64,000 nt of DNA from Methylophaga sp. UBA3192. GTDB lineage: Bacteria; Pseudomonadota; Gammaproteobacteria; Nitrosococcales; Methylophagaceae. Shown in pieces: positions 32,930-41,910 of this stretch. The translations under genes and the position numbers were made by a program. The notes under the pieces are model-generated. The model worked only from the letters and a program-made list of their open reading frames with translations. It was not told the DNA's origin and ran no database searches. The DNA is taken from positions 745,684-809,683 of the forward strand of contig DEXE01000003.1 of NCBI GenBank assembly GCA_002363955.1. The letters run 5' to 3'. Within the stretch, counting starts at the first letter, position 1. Each line of letters begins with the position of its first letter.

Positions 32930-33301
32930 ATGAATCGTGACGTTCGGGTGAACACTAAATCATTGTTGTATCGATGGGGACAGTGGGCCAGCCGTGATGG
33001 CATGTCTCGTTTGGATTACCCACCAATGTCTGCGGAGCAGATGGATCACATCAAAATCCATGAGGGTGATTTCCCGACTGAGCAGCGTGTCGAGGAAGCG
33101 TTGACTGAGTTAGGCCGCTTTGATGATTTAGCACTGCAGGCAACAAAACTGTATTACACCGAAGATAAAGAAACCGGGGGCATGCTCAGTTGGGATGAAG
33201 TCGCTGATCGGTTGAAGTGTGGAAAGAAACGCATCAAAGCTGCTCATGATTTCACAATCGGTTTTGTTGCCAGTGCACTACGTGACCTGGTATCTAACTG
33301 A
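32930..33301 (+). CDS. Q-like antitermination protein
   Basis: 123 residues from ATG 32930, preceded by a GGGGGTGGG tract. The N-terminal YRWGQWASRDG and C-terminal WDEVADRLKCGKKRIKAAHDF(T)IGF follow the layout of phage 82/21 Q-type antiterminators, with a DNA-binding HTH at the C-terminus. Its place just before a strong terminator and the late operon supports the role. Identification is by pattern and position. Confidence 0.65.
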   Translation: MNRDVRVNTKSLLYRWGQWASRDGMSRLDYPPMSAEQMDHIKIHEGDFPTEQRVEEALTELGRFDDLALQATKLYYTEDKETGGMLSWDEVADRLKCGKKRIKAAHDFTIGFVASALRDLVSN

Positions 33302-33516
33302 TGGAGCTCAATCTTTCCCGACTAGATCCAGAACGTAAGGTGTTTGCATGGAACTGGATCAAGGAAAACAAACCGGAGGTGGCTGCATTAATCGAATCAG
33401 CGTTCGTAAAATCAGCGCAAAAACACTTTGCAGGTGAAATCATTGTGAACGTCAGCGCCAGTGATTTAGCGGACATGAAAGAAAAGTTTGCAAAGGGACC
33501 CCAAATTGTTATATAA
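33301..33516 (+). CDS. Hypothetical phage protein, 71 aa
   Basis: Basic/amphipathic small protein (ERKVFAWNWIKENKPEVAALIESAF). The start overlaps the last base of the antiterminator stop. No family recognised. It is the last gene before the terminator. Confidence 0.6.
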   Translation: MELNLSRLDPERKVFAWNWIKENKPEVAALIESAFVKSAQKHFAGEIIVNVSASDLADMKEKFAKGPQIVI

Positions 33517-33538
33517 ATCTGCACATGATTCCATAAAT

Positions 33539-33569
33539 GCCTCTAGCGCTTGCGTTAGAGGCTTTTTTT
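33539..33569 (+). terminator. Intrinsic terminator between early and late regions
   Basis: GCCTCTA pairs with TAGAGGC (inner CGC/GCG) followed by seven T. It separates the antiterminator transcript from the lysis and structural genes, the position of a Q-controlled terminator. Confidence 0.85.
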
Positions 33570-33592
33570 ATGCCCAAGATTTAGGTGACAGC

Positions 33593-33865
33593 ATGAACTT
33601 GAGTGAAATCCTCAATCGTTTTTTTGAAACTATTTCTCTCGGCTCATCAAAAGTCGTTTATTTCCTCAGTTGGTTGGGCTTATTAATTTCTGGATTGACC
33701 GCTGAACAAATAACCGGGGGAGTCGTGGCAAGTATCTCGGTCATTTCAATGATTGTTGCAGGCATCTTGAATTACAAATTGAAAGTCCGGTTGATTCGGA
33801 TTGCGGAATCAAACTTAAACAATCAAGACGCTCATGAAATGTTTTTGGAGCAAACCCGTGAGTAA
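33593..33865 (+). CDS. Holin-like membrane protein, 90 aa
   Basis: Start ATG 33593 with AGGTGA upstream. Two TM helices (about 18-32 and 38-60) and a charged C-terminal tail fit a class II holin, as does the location at the head of the late operon. No endolysin gene is adjacent, so the call rests on topology and position. Confidence 0.55.
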   Translation: MNLSEILNRFFETISLGSSKVVYFLSWLGLLISGLTAEQITGGVVASISVISMIVAGILNYKLKVRLIRIAESNLNNQDAHEMFLEQTRE

Positions 33866-34006
33866 TTTACCCTACAAAACGTTTGGGTCCTTACTCGGGG
33901 GTGGGGCGCTTGCGGCTCTACGTTCCCGCTGAAAAATTTGAAGTGGTGGTGCATGTGGGGTTGTAACTGGCTCATATCAACACCTTAAACCACTAACGAT
34001 CACACT

Positions 34007-34546
34007 ATGAAACTTGACCTCAACCAACCAGCTAACCAAAGCCATATCGCGCTTGCTGTTGGAAAGTCACAGCAGGCGGTTTCAAAGTTGGCCGCGAAAA
34101 TAGGCGTTGCCGAAAATCTCACGAATGGTCAGCTGCTGCAGGCATTGTTTCAGCGATTAACTGATGAAGCCGCTGGGCGTGGAGGTGCTGATCAGGCAGA
34201 ACTGACCCGAATGCGAATCCGAGAATCCATGGCAAAAGCCATTGCGATGGAAACGCAGAACCTGAAAGACCTGGGTTTATTGATATCAGTTGAAGATCTG
34301 GAACCGATGCTGGAGCAGTGGGCTACCGTCAGCCGGTCGGAAGTTTCCAATGCGCTAATGAAAATCGTGGCCGATATTGAAGGGGAACACGATATTGCAG
34401 TAAATCAGGACATGGTAAATGGCCATATTTCAGCCGCCTACAAACTCATCGGTGACTATCCCGGACGATATCAGGAAGATTCTGAAAGCGTCATTGCTCT
34501 CGATGATGAGCCGGATCGCAAAGAAATGGATACCGCCGAAGAATAG
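34007..34546 (+). CDS. Terminase small subunit (DUF1441/Nu1-like)
   Basis: 179 residues with an N-terminal HTH (HIALAVGKSQQAVSKLAAKIGV) for cos/pac DNA recognition and a long helical region. It precedes and overlaps the large terminase gene. Similar to the DUF1441 group of small terminases paired with GpA-type enzymes. Confidence 0.8.
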   Translation: MKLDLNQPANQSHIALAVGKSQQAVSKLAAKIGVAENLTNGQLLQALFQRLTDEAAGRGGADQAELTRMRIRESMAKAIAMETQNLKDLGLLISVEDLEPMLEQWATVSRSEVSNALMKIVADIEGEHDIAVNQDMVNGHISAAYKLIGDYPGRYQEDSESVIALDDEPDRKEMDTAEE

Positions 34547-36482
34547 AGCAACACTGGAATGGATGCGGGCGGAGTTTATTCTCCCCGAAGAATCTGGGGA
34601 TTTAGCGGGCAAATATAACGTCGATTACGTTCCGTATTTGTGGGGCATCTTCAACGTTTTGGACATGCAGCATATTCGCATCGTCGTGATGATGAAGGCT
34701 GCCCAGATTGGTTGGACCTTTGGTCTGGTCGGTTACCTGGGCAAGCGGGCCGAATGCCAGCCCGGCAATATACTGCTGCTGTTTCCTAAAGAGGGTGCAG
34801 CCAAAGAATTCAGCGATGAAAAGCTGGTACCGAGCATCCGCTCCACGCCAGCCATGTCGCGATTGATTGATGTGACCAAAGTCCGCAAGGATGGCCAGCG
34901 GAACCTGTTTAAAAAATTTCCGGGCGGCTTCCTGAAAATGGTCGGTTCCAACTCGGTGAGCAACGTCAAATCCACACCGGCTCAACTGGTCGTTGCTGAA
35001 GAACCAGACGACACCAGTGAGAACGTCAAGGATCAAGGCGATGCCATCCGGTTATCGCGTGAACGGCTCAAGCGTCAGCGCAGCGGCAAGCTGGTGCTGG
35101 GTGGCACACCCTCGGTCGCAGGCGTTTCACGGGTTGAAGAATTTATCAACCTGTCGAATCAGATGGTGTTGCCGATCCGTTGCCATGATTGTGATGAAAA
35201 GCATGTCCTGAACTGGGACAACGTATCGTGGGGTTTTCGCTCTGACAATATCACGCACACTGTGTTTGGCAACAATGATCCAGATTCGGCCATTTATGCC
35301 TGCCCACACTGTGGCAGCGCCTGGGATGACTGGCAGCGTAAAAAGAATATTTTCGATACCGTCAAAGCGGCCTATGACGAAGGTGATCCGCTTTGTGGAT
35401 GGGAACCGACTGCTGATTCAACCAGCATTTATGGTTTCCGGGATCTGAATGAACTTTATGTCTGTTTGCCTGGTACCAGCCTGGCTGATGTGGTTAGAGA
35501 TTATTTAGAGGCCAAATACGACGCTGATCGTGGCGATCAAAGTGGACTGATTGTTTTTACCAACTCGAAACTGGCCCTGCCATACGAGTATCAAACCGAC
35601 GCACCCGATCCAGACCAACTGGCGGAACGTGGCGAAGATTATGAAATCTTCACCGTTCCCCATGGCGGCCTGATCCTGACGGCTGGTGTGGACGTTCAGC
35701 ATGATCGCGTGGCCATTACCATTTGGGCATGGGGTCGTGGTGAGGAAATGTGGCTGGTTTACTGGGATGAACTTCCAGCGAAAAGCACCACAGTCGATGA
35801 GAACGATCCGGTTTGGTCAGAACTCGACAAGATTTTGTTCCGGCCAATGCGCCATGCTGCAGGATGGCAAATGCAGCTTAGTGCGGCCACGATAGATTCA
35901 TCAGACGGTCAAACTAATGATGCCGTTTACAGTTATGTAAGGGCAAGGCAAAACCGAGGGCTGATGGCCGGTAAAGGCTCATCGAATGATTACGGTACCC
36001 GTGAAATATTCAGCCTGCCGAAAAAGCTGGATCAGAAAACCAAAACCAAGATCAGCAAGTACGGTCTGCGGGCCTACATGGTCGGCACCTATAAAGCCAA
36101 AGAGTTATTGATCGGTGATAAAGGCCGGGTGACGCTTCAAGGCAGTGGCCCTGGCCGAATGCACTGGTATAAAACTGTCCGTGCTGATTTTTATGAGCAG
36201 CTCATGTCTGAGGTGCTGGTTCCGGATCGACGCGCTCGCCGGAAAAAATCCTGGCAAGTGAAATCAGGTGTGCGTAATGAGGCTATTGACTGCACGGTGA
36301 TGGCATTGCATGCCGGACGTTCAGTCAAGATCCACACCATGACACCCGGCCAATGGGATGCATTGGAAGCGAAACTGGCCCAGTCAGATTTGTTTGATAA
36401 TTTGCCAGCCGATGAAGCCGCTTATGCCGTTATTGATAAACCAAAAACACGCGGTCGCCGCGTGATTAGCAGTGGAGTTTGA
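34503..36482 (+). CDS. Terminase large subunit, GpA type
   Basis: About 659 residues from ATG 34503 (or 34506), overlapping the small subunit gene. The ATPase part shows KAAQIGWT (variant Walker A) and LVVAEEPDD (Walker B). The C-terminal nuclease part has LTAGVDVQHDRVAI. Zn-like pairs CHDC and CPHC lie between them. It packages DNA into proheads. Lambda-type GpA relatives usually cut at cos sites. Confidence 0.93.
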   Translation: MMSRIAKKWIPPKNRATLEWMRAEFILPEESGDLAGKYNVDYVPYLWGIFNVLDMQHIRIVVMMKAAQIGWTFGLVGYLGKRAECQPGNILLLFPKEGAAKEFSDEKLVPSIRSTPAMSRLIDVTKVRKDGQRNLFKKFPGGFLKMVGSNSVSNVKSTPAQLVVAEEPDDTSENVKDQGDAIRLSRERLKRQRSGKLVLGGTPSVAGVSRVEEFINLSNQMVLPIRCHDCDEKHVLNWDNVSWGFRSDNITHTVFGNNDPDSAIYACPHCGSAWDDWQRKKNIFDTVKAAYDEGDPLCGWEPTADSTSIYGFRDLNELYVCLPGTSLADVVRDYLEAKYDADRGDQSGLIVFTNSKLALPYEYQTDAPDPDQLAERGEDYEIFTVPHGGLILTAGVDVQHDRVAITIWAWGRGEEMWLVYWDELPAKSTTVDENDPVWSELDKILFRPMRHAAGWQMQLSAATIDSSDGQTNDAVYSYVRARQNRGLMAGKGSSNDYGTREIFSLPKKLDQKTKTKISKYGLRAYMVGTYKAKELLIGDKGRVTLQGSGPGRMHWYKTVRADFYEQLMSEVLVPDRRARRKKSWQVKSGVRNEAIDCTVMALHAGRSVKIHTMTPGQWDALEAKLAQSDLFDNLPADEAAYAVIDKPKTRGRRVISSGV

Positions 36483-36486
36483 CACC

Positions 36487-36705
36487 ATGCCCGGAATAAC
36501 ACTTGAACAAGCCGAAGCAAAACTGGCTTTATGGATGGAGGCAGATGACAAGGTTTCACGCTCACAATATTACATGGTTGATGGCCGTCAGCTGACCCGT
36601 GCCAATGCCGTTGAAATCCGTAAAAACATCGACTATTGGCAAAAGAAAGTCAGCCGGTTATCACGTGGCGGCATCAGTATTTCGCGAGGTTATTTCGGTG
36701 GCTAA
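36487..36705 (+). CDS. gpW-like head-tail joining protein (DUF6148 type), 72 aa
   Basis: MPGITLEQAEAKLALWMEAD...QLTRANAVEIRKNIDYWQKKV is characteristic of small connector proteins between terminase and portal genes. ATG 36487 is chosen; the frame starts slightly earlier inside the terminase gene. Confidence 0.8.
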   Translation: MPGITLEQAEAKLALWMEADDKVSRSQYYMVDGRQLTRANAVEIRKNIDYWQKKVSRLSRGGISISRGYFGG

Positions 36706-38221
36706 ACCTGTACCCACACAATTTGGTAATTTCCTGTTACCAGCCAACGTGGCACGTGAGTTAGCGGAGGAACGGATCAATTCCGCTTTGGCTGGAGGGT
36801 ATGAAGGAGCCAGCCGCCGCAAAAACTCGATGCGTGCATGGCGTGCCAGGCAGCTGGATGCTGATACCGCGTTGGGCTATGACTTGCCCACACTGCAGGA
36901 TCGTTCCAGTGATTTGATCCGCAACAATCCGATAGCTGCAGGCGCGATCTCGACTAAGGTCACCTCGGTGATCGGGTATGGCTTATGGCATAAATGCTCC
37001 ATTAATCGCGAGTATCTGAATATTTCTGAGGATCAGGCTGAAGCATGGGAATCGCGAGTTGAGTTTGAATTTCAGGCGCTATGTAAGGACATCGGCTATG
37101 ACGGTGAAACCTTAGCCGAGCTTACCGGTACTGCATATCGTTCTCATCTTGAAAAAGGTGATGTGTTGGGATTACTCACCAATCGCGAACGCAAAAACCT
37201 GCCGTATCAACTGGCCGTGCAGCTGATTGAGTCAGACCGGTTATGTAACAAGGATCATAAGCAAAACACCGAAACCTTGCGAAACGGCGTGGTCAAAGAT
37301 GCCAATGGCCGAACCATTCAATATCAGGTTTTAAAAAGTCACCCAGGCTCATCCCGTGGCGCATCAGCGCAATGGATTGAATACGATGCGTTTGATGAAA
37401 ACGGCAATCCACACGTTTTGCATTTATTCAAACGACTTCGTCCTGGACAATCACGTGGCGTGCCAGATCTGGCACCGGTGATTGAAACCCTCAAGCAACT
37501 GAGTAATTACACCGAAGCCGAATTGCAGGCAGCGGTGCTGGCTGGATTGTTCACCGTTTTCATTAAAACCGAAGGTGATGATGCTGTAGCACAAACCGCC
37601 AATGACGTTGATTTAAAAATGGGTACCGGCAGCATCCTGAGTCTGGATGTGAATGAATCCATCGAAACTGCTTCACCGGGTCGACCAAACGCTGGGTTTG
37701 AGAATTTCTGGGTGGCCGTGGTGCGTGAAATTGGTATTGCCATTGAGTTGCCTTATGAAATTCTGATCAAACACTTTTCATCCAGCTATTCCGCTTCACG
37801 GGCCGCAATACTTGAAGCCTGGCGTTACTTTACCAAAGAGCGCAAATGGATGGTGTCACGGTTCTGTCAGCCGATCTTCGAATCATTTGTTGATGAAGGT
37901 GTGGCACTGGGTCGTTTCGCTGCTCCGGGGTATTTTACCGATCCGTTTATCCGGCAAGCCTATTTGCAGTCGCGCTGGCATGGCCCGCCACGCGGCCATA
38001 TTGATGAACTTAAAGAAAGCAAGGCGGCTGAGATTTACGAACGCATGGGCGTGAAGCCGTTGGATGAGATCACCATGGAAGTCACAGGCGGTGACTGGGA
38101 GCGGAATCATACTCAGCAGGTTCGCGAACGACGATTGCGAATCAAAGATGGACTACACCAAGAAGCCGGCTCAGATGCCGGTTTTTTATTGCCCGGAGAA
38201 GATGATGAAAACAGCAATTGA
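36698..38221 (+). CDS. Portal protein, lambda GpB family
   Basis: About 507 residues from GTG 36698 (GAGGT upstream), overlapping the connector gene by 8 bp. It contains LQDRSSDLIRNNPIAAGAISTKVTSVIG and PYEILIKHFSSSYSASRAAILEAWR, conserved in lambda-type portals. It forms the ring through which DNA enters. The last codons overlap the next gene and a terminator-like hairpin. Confidence 0.92.
   Translation: MAKPVPTQFGNFLLPANVARELAEERINSALAGGYEGASRRKNSMRAWRARQLDADTALGYDLPTLQDRSSDLIRNNPIAAGAISTKVTSVIGYGLWHKCSINREYLNISEDQAEAWESRVEFEFQALCKDIGYDGETLAELTGTAYRSHLEKGDVLGLLTNRERKNLPYQLAVQLIESDRLCNKDHKQNTETLRNGVVKDANGRTIQYQVLKSHPGSSRGASAQWIEYDAFDENGNPHVLHLFKRLRPGQSRGVPDLAPVIETLKQLSNYTEAELQAAVLAGLFTVFIKTEGDDAVAQTANDVDLKMGTGSILSLDVNESIETASPGRPNAGFENFWVAVVREIGIAIELPYEILIKHFSSSYSASRAAILEAWRYFTKERKWMVSRFCQPIFESFVDEGVALGRFAAPGYFTDPFIRQAYLQSRWHGPPRGHIDELKESKAAEIYERMGVKPLDEITMEVTGGDWERNHTQQVRERRLRIKDGLHQEAGSDAGFLLPGEDDENSN
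38163..38187 (+). terminator. Terminator-like hairpin at the end of the portal gene
   Basis: AAGCCGGC pairs with GCCGGTTT (one G-T pair) around a 6-nt loop, followed by a T-run. It lies inside the portal coding end, 15 bp before the protease start. Confidence 0.6.
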
Positions 38222-39575
38222 TTTTATTGCCAACGGGTCACCCTGGGCGATAACCGACAGCATGATGGACACCATCATGGCCATTGCCGAACGCAACACT
38301 GATCCACAGGCCATTGCAGCACAACTGGGGCGACCATTAAACAATACCCGCATGGCCACCGAGCGTGATGGCGTGGCCATCATTCCGATGGATGGTCCGG
38401 TATTCCCGAAAGCCAATATGTTCACTGAAATCTCTGGCGCACATAGCGTCAGTCAGGTGGCGCTGGATTTTAATGCGGCTCAGAAAAACCCAGCTATTCA
38501 CAGCATCGTGATGCACTTTGAAACGGCACCAGGCGGCAACGCTGTAGGTATTCATGAGTTTGGCGAAATGATGCGGGAATCTGAAAAGCGCGTTATCGCG
38601 TATGTCGGTGGTATGGCGGCCAGTGCTCACTTTTGGTGGGCATCTTCAGCAGATGAAATCATTATAGATGCGACTGCCCAGGTAGGAAACATTGGTGTGG
38701 TCACCGGTCGCAGACTGAATCCAAATACCGGAAATATTGAAATTGTAAGTTCTCGCGCACCAGACAAACGGCCCAACGCCGCCACCCCCGAAGGGCTGGC
38801 AGTGATTCAGGCCGAAGTGGATGCGCTGGAAGATGTATTTCTCTCCAATGTCGCTCGAAACCGAGGCATGACAGTGGAAGAAGTGGCGGCCCATCGTGGC
38901 CGTATATTGATTGGTGAGCAGGCGGTGAAAGCAGGCTTTGCCGACAGACTCGGATCATTAGAGTCAGTAATCGCCGGGTTGACCGGTAATCGTAATATAA
39001 ACGGAGGTCGTATGACTACGAGCAAAAGTACTTCTCCGGCTGATAAACCGGAACTAACCGTCGCGGTGTTGAAAGCAGAGCATCCCGATATTTATCAATC
39101 TATCCACGACGAAGGATTCAATGCCGCAAAAGAAGGGTTTACTTCAGGCAAGATTGAAGGCTTCGATATGGAAGCCATCAAAGCTGAAGCCCGTGCGGAA
39201 GGCGCTAATACCGAACGTGAGCGTATTCAGTCGGTCGAGGCTCAGTCAATTTCAGGCCATGAAGCGCTGATCAATACGCTGAAGTTCGACGGTGAAACCA
39301 CGGGCGAACAGGCTGCGGTCAAGGTGCTGCAGGCTGAACGCACATCACGTGAGTCGGCTTATCAAACAGTTGTCACGAAGCGTCCTGAACCGGCTCCAGC
39401 GGTTGCTGAAGAACAACAGGCTTCAGCTGATACCGGTGACATTGAAGCCGATTGCAAGGCTAAGTGGGATTCCAATGCAGATCTTCGCAAGGAATTCAGT
39501 TCTTTTAATGCCTTTGTTGCTTTTTCAAAAGCGAAGTCAAAAGGCAAGGTTCGTGTTTTGGGGAGTAAACAATAA
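38202..39575 (+). CDS. S49 (SppA/ClpP-like) prohead protease with scaffold tail
   Basis: 457 residues from ATG 38202 (GGAGAA upstream). The N-terminal 270 residues are an S49 protease with GVAIIPMDGPV, ETAPGGNAVG and the nucleophile region GGMAASAHFWWASSADEI. The remainder is charged, helical and scaffold-like. This matches lambda protein C, which processes the prohead. An internal start at 39012 would give the scaffold alone. Confidence 0.92.
   Translation: MMKTAIDFIANGSPWAITDSMMDTIMAIAERNTDPQAIAAQLGRPLNNTRMATERDGVAIIPMDGPVFPKANMFTEISGAHSVSQVALDFNAAQKNPAIHSIVMHFETAPGGNAVGIHEFGEMMRESEKRVIAYVGGMAASAHFWWASSADEIIIDATAQVGNIGVVTGRRLNPNTGNIEIVSSRAPDKRPNAATPEGLAVIQAEVDALEDVFLSNVARNRGMTVEEVAAHRGRILIGEQAVKAGFADRLGSLESVIAGLTGNRNINGGRMTTSKSTSPADKPELTVAVLKAEHPDIYQSIHDEGFNAAKEGFTSGKIEGFDMEAIKAEARAEGANTERERIQSVEAQSISGHEALINTLKFDGETTGEQAAVKVLQAERTSRESAYQTVVTKRPEPAPAVAEEQQASADTGDIEADCKAKWDSNADLRKEFSSFNAFVAFSKAKSKGKVRVLGSKQ
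39012..39575 (+). CDS. In-frame internal scaffold protein (Nu3-like)
   Basis: ATG 39012 is in frame with the protease and has GGAGG 4 nt upstream, much better than chance inside a gene. The 187-residue product is charged and helical (KAEARAEGANTERERI), as capsid scaffolds are. In lambda, Nu3 is made the same way from gene C. Confidence 0.65.
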   Translation: MTTSKSTSPADKPELTVAVLKAEHPDIYQSIHDEGFNAAKEGFTSGKIEGFDMEAIKAEARAEGANTERERIQSVEAQSISGHEALINTLKFDGETTGEQAAVKVLQAERTSRESAYQTVVTKRPEPAPAVAEEQQASADTGDIEADCKAKWDSNADLRKEFSSFNAFVAFSKAKSKGKVRVLGSKQ

Positions 39576-39982
39576 TGGCGACATTAGCAAAAGACACACC
39601 TCGCGATTATCAGCTGGGTGACATGGAAGAATATCCGGTCATTGCATCGGACATCATCTATGAGGGTGCTGCAGTCGGTGAAAATGGCAGTGGTTATGCA
39701 CGGCCATTGGCTGCAGGCGATAAGTTTCTGGGCTTTGCAACACGCAATGCAGATAACTCTGGCGGTAGTGCTGGAGATATCCGCGTCATTGTCCGCAAAA
39801 AAGGCAATGTGCGTTTGGCAATTTCGGCCCTGGCCATTACGGCCAATGATCGTCCTGCTGTTTATGCAAGTGATGACAACACGTTTACGTTGACATCGGA
39901 AAGCAACAGCCTGATCGGCAAGGTGTCACGCTGGGTATCCACCGGCGTGGCTATCGTTGAATTTGATGCGATGGAGGCATAA
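39575..39982 (+). CDS. Head decoration protein
   Basis: 135 residues, beta-rich, starting at the overlap TAATG with the protease gene. Place (between protease/scaffold and capsid) and sequence (YQLGDMEEYPVIASDIIYEGAAVG) fit a capsid-stabilising protein of the gpD/DUF2190-like group. Confidence 0.8.
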   Translation: MATLAKDTPRDYQLGDMEEYPVIASDIIYEGAAVGENGSGYARPLAAGDKFLGFATRNADNSGGSAGDIRVIVRKKGNVRLAISALAITANDRPAVYASDDNTFTLTSESNSLIGKVSRWVSTGVAIVEFDAMEA

Positions 39983-39984
39983 TC

Positions 39985-40917
39985 GTGGAAAAGTTAATTA
40001 CTAGCCGATCTATTATCGGCGATTTTTATTTGGCACTTGAGCAAAACTTGGGTGCTTCCTGGGTTGATCCCATTTCTCAAAAGTTTGACTCAGACCAAGA
40101 GTCAGAAGAATACGCTTGGTTGGGCCAGGCTCCTGCGATGCGTGAATGGGTCGGTGGTCGTCAGGCCAAGGGCTTGCGTGAAAATGGCATTGTGGTGAAA
40201 AACAAAAAGTTTGAAGCCACTCTGGAAATTCCTGTGGACTGGATGCGTCGTGATAAAACCGGTCAAATTCAGATGCGGATCAATGAAATGGCACGCCGTG
40301 CAAATGCACACTGGGCCGGATTGTTATCTCCATTAATTTTGAATGGTGCTGCATCGGTTTGCTATGACGGACAGTATTATTTTGACACGGATCATGCAGA
40401 AGGTGATTCCGGACAACAATCCAACAGTGTGGGTGCTTCAGCATCATCTGCCACTGCACCGACAGCAGCTGAGTTTGAAACGGCTGTGCTGAAAGGCGTG
40501 GAAAAAATCATCGGACAGAAAGATGATCAGGGTGAGCCGATGAATGAGGAAGCCACACAGTTCCTGATCATGGTTCCTGTATCGATGATGGCATCGGCTG
40601 CAGCGGCATTGAAAAACCCGGTGATTGTTGATGGTAGTGGTTCTCGCACTAACACATTAACTAACATTGGCGGATTCAATTTCGAGTTGGCGGTTAATCC
40701 TCGGTTAAGTGCATGGACAGACAAATTTGCCATGTTCCGTACCGATGGCGGCGGTGCTCCGCTGATTCGTCAGGAAGAAGAAGATCTGATGGTGTCAGCG
40801 ATTGCTGAGGGCTCTGAATTGGAGTTCAACGAAGACGTGCATCACTATGGCATTAAAGCCATGCGAAACGTCGCGTATGGCTACTGGCAGCATGCGTTGT
40901 TAACCACATTCAGCTGA
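39985..40917 (+). CDS. Major capsid protein, Mu gpT-like
   Basis: 310 residues with an HK97-fold-type layout of the Mu major head family: WLGQAPAMREWVGGR, VKNKKFEATLEIPVDWMRRDKTG, and a YYFDTDHAE loop. GTG start 39985 with GGAGG upstream; the high-efficiency site fits the most abundant protein. Preceded by the decoration protein. Confidence 0.92.
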   Translation: MEKLITSRSIIGDFYLALEQNLGASWVDPISQKFDSDQESEEYAWLGQAPAMREWVGGRQAKGLRENGIVVKNKKFEATLEIPVDWMRRDKTGQIQMRINEMARRANAHWAGLLSPLILNGAASVCYDGQYYFDTDHAEGDSGQQSNSVGASASSATAPTAAEFETAVLKGVEKIIGQKDDQGEPMNEEATQFLIMVPVSMMASAAAALKNPVIVDGSGSRTNTLTNIGGFNFELAVNPRLSAWTDKFAMFRTDGGGAPLIRQEEEDLMVSAIAEGSELEFNEDVHHYGIKAMRNVAYGYWQHALLTTFS

Positions 40918-40928
40918 TAGGTGATTTG

Positions 40929-41486
40929 ATGAAACAAACACTCGGACAGGCAATTACTATTCCTGCCGGTTTATCAGTCAAGTTGACCGGGGAGCAGGCG
41001 AAAGTCCGCTCCCATCTTCTTGGTTCATCAAAAGCCGGTACCTATAAACTGAAAGAAGAACTGCAGTTCAAGGCAGGTGAAGAAATCGAGATCGTCGGCA
41101 AAATTCCGAAAGGGATTCTCCCGGCTTTTTTGCTCGATGAAAGCGAAGATGGCGAAGTCACTGTTCAACAAGTTGCCAACGCAATTACGGCACTCAATGG
41201 TGAAACTAAAGTGGCTGATCTTGGTAAATATTTAAAAACCAAAATTACAGCCGCGATGCGTGATGAAGCTGTAGCATTTTTGGAACAGCAAACATCTGGT
41301 GATTCAGAAAATGCCACGCTCGAAGAAGTTGTTCAGGCGATGCAGGATCTGGATGAAGAAGATGAAACGTTGTGGGTTGATGAAAAACCAAACCGCGACA
41401 TCATCACAGAAAACATCGGCAAAACTATTACCGATGAAATCTATGATGAAGCCTATTCAGCCGTTTTTGAAAGTGAAGACGAATAG
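40929..41486 (+). CDS. Hypothetical virion-associated protein, 185 aa
   Basis: Start ATG 40929 with AGGTGA. The N-terminal half is beta-rich, the C-terminal half strongly acidic (DESEDGE, DLDEEDETLWVDEK). Position after the capsid gene suggests a head completion or capsid-associated protein. No family recognised. A strong terminator follows. Confidence 0.65.
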   Translation: MKQTLGQAITIPAGLSVKLTGEQAKVRSHLLGSSKAGTYKLKEELQFKAGEEIEIVGKIPKGILPAFLLDESEDGEVTVQQVANAITALNGETKVADLGKYLKTKITAAMRDEAVAFLEQQTSGDSENATLEEVVQAMQDLDEEDETLWVDEKPNRDIITENIGKTITDEIYDEAYSAVFESEDE

Positions 41487-41513
41487 GTAAAAAGTCAGAA
41501 AAATGTAGCAACC

Positions 41514-41543
41514 AAAAGGCCGGGACATCCCGGCCTTTTTTTT
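41514..41543 (+). terminator. Strong intrinsic terminator in the late operon
   Basis: An 11-bp perfect stem AAAAGGCCGGG/CCCGGCCTTTT with a 4-nt loop and a T-run. It lies 12 bp before ATG 41555, between head and connector/tail genes. Confidence 0.85.
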
Positions 41544-41554
41544 GAGGAATAAAC

Positions 41555-41908
41555 ATGGGCTTACTGGATGATATTCGTGATGATATCCATGTGAATTTTC
41601 TGGATGAAGCAGATTTCGCCTCACAGCTTGTTTATCAGCCTCTGAATGGCACATCCACCACGATTCCATACATGCCTTTGTCGAGCATGGATGATGAGGT
41701 CGACGAGTCAGATGGTGTTTGGCGTATTCGTCAAATGCAATTATTAATCAGCAGCGATCCGGTGAAAGGCATTGTAAAACCGGATGTTGTTGATGTGGTG
41801 ACTATTAACAGTGAAGTGTGGGCATTGACCCGGTTTCAATCGGACACGATATCGTGTCACACCATTACTGTTGAACGTCGCGAACTTATCAAGAAAACAA
41901 GGCGCTAA
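41555..41908 (+). CDS. Head-tail connector-like protein, 117 aa
   Basis: MGLLDDIRDDIHVNFLDEADFA...ERRELIKKTRR. Size, position and beta-rich composition match the FII/head-closure group, but the assignment is mainly by gene order. GAGGA lies 8 nt upstream of the start. Confidence 0.6.
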   Translation: MGLLDDIRDDIHVNFLDEADFASQLVYQPLNGTSTTIPYMPLSSMDDEVDESDGVWRIRQMQLLISSDPVKGIVKPDVVDVVTINSEVWALTRFQSDTISCHTITVERRELIKKTRR

Positions 41909-41910
41909 TC

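Noticed and set aside
32619..32933. 104-codon open frame over the repeat block
   Set aside because: Its peptide (VTTVTTS and similar) merely mirrors the DNA repeats, and the antiterminator gene starts inside it. Not impossible, as it starts at the helicase stop.
33859..33933. 24-codon frame after the holin-like gene
   Set aside because: Starts with GTG, has no motif and no downstream coupling; no evidence that it is a spanin remnant.
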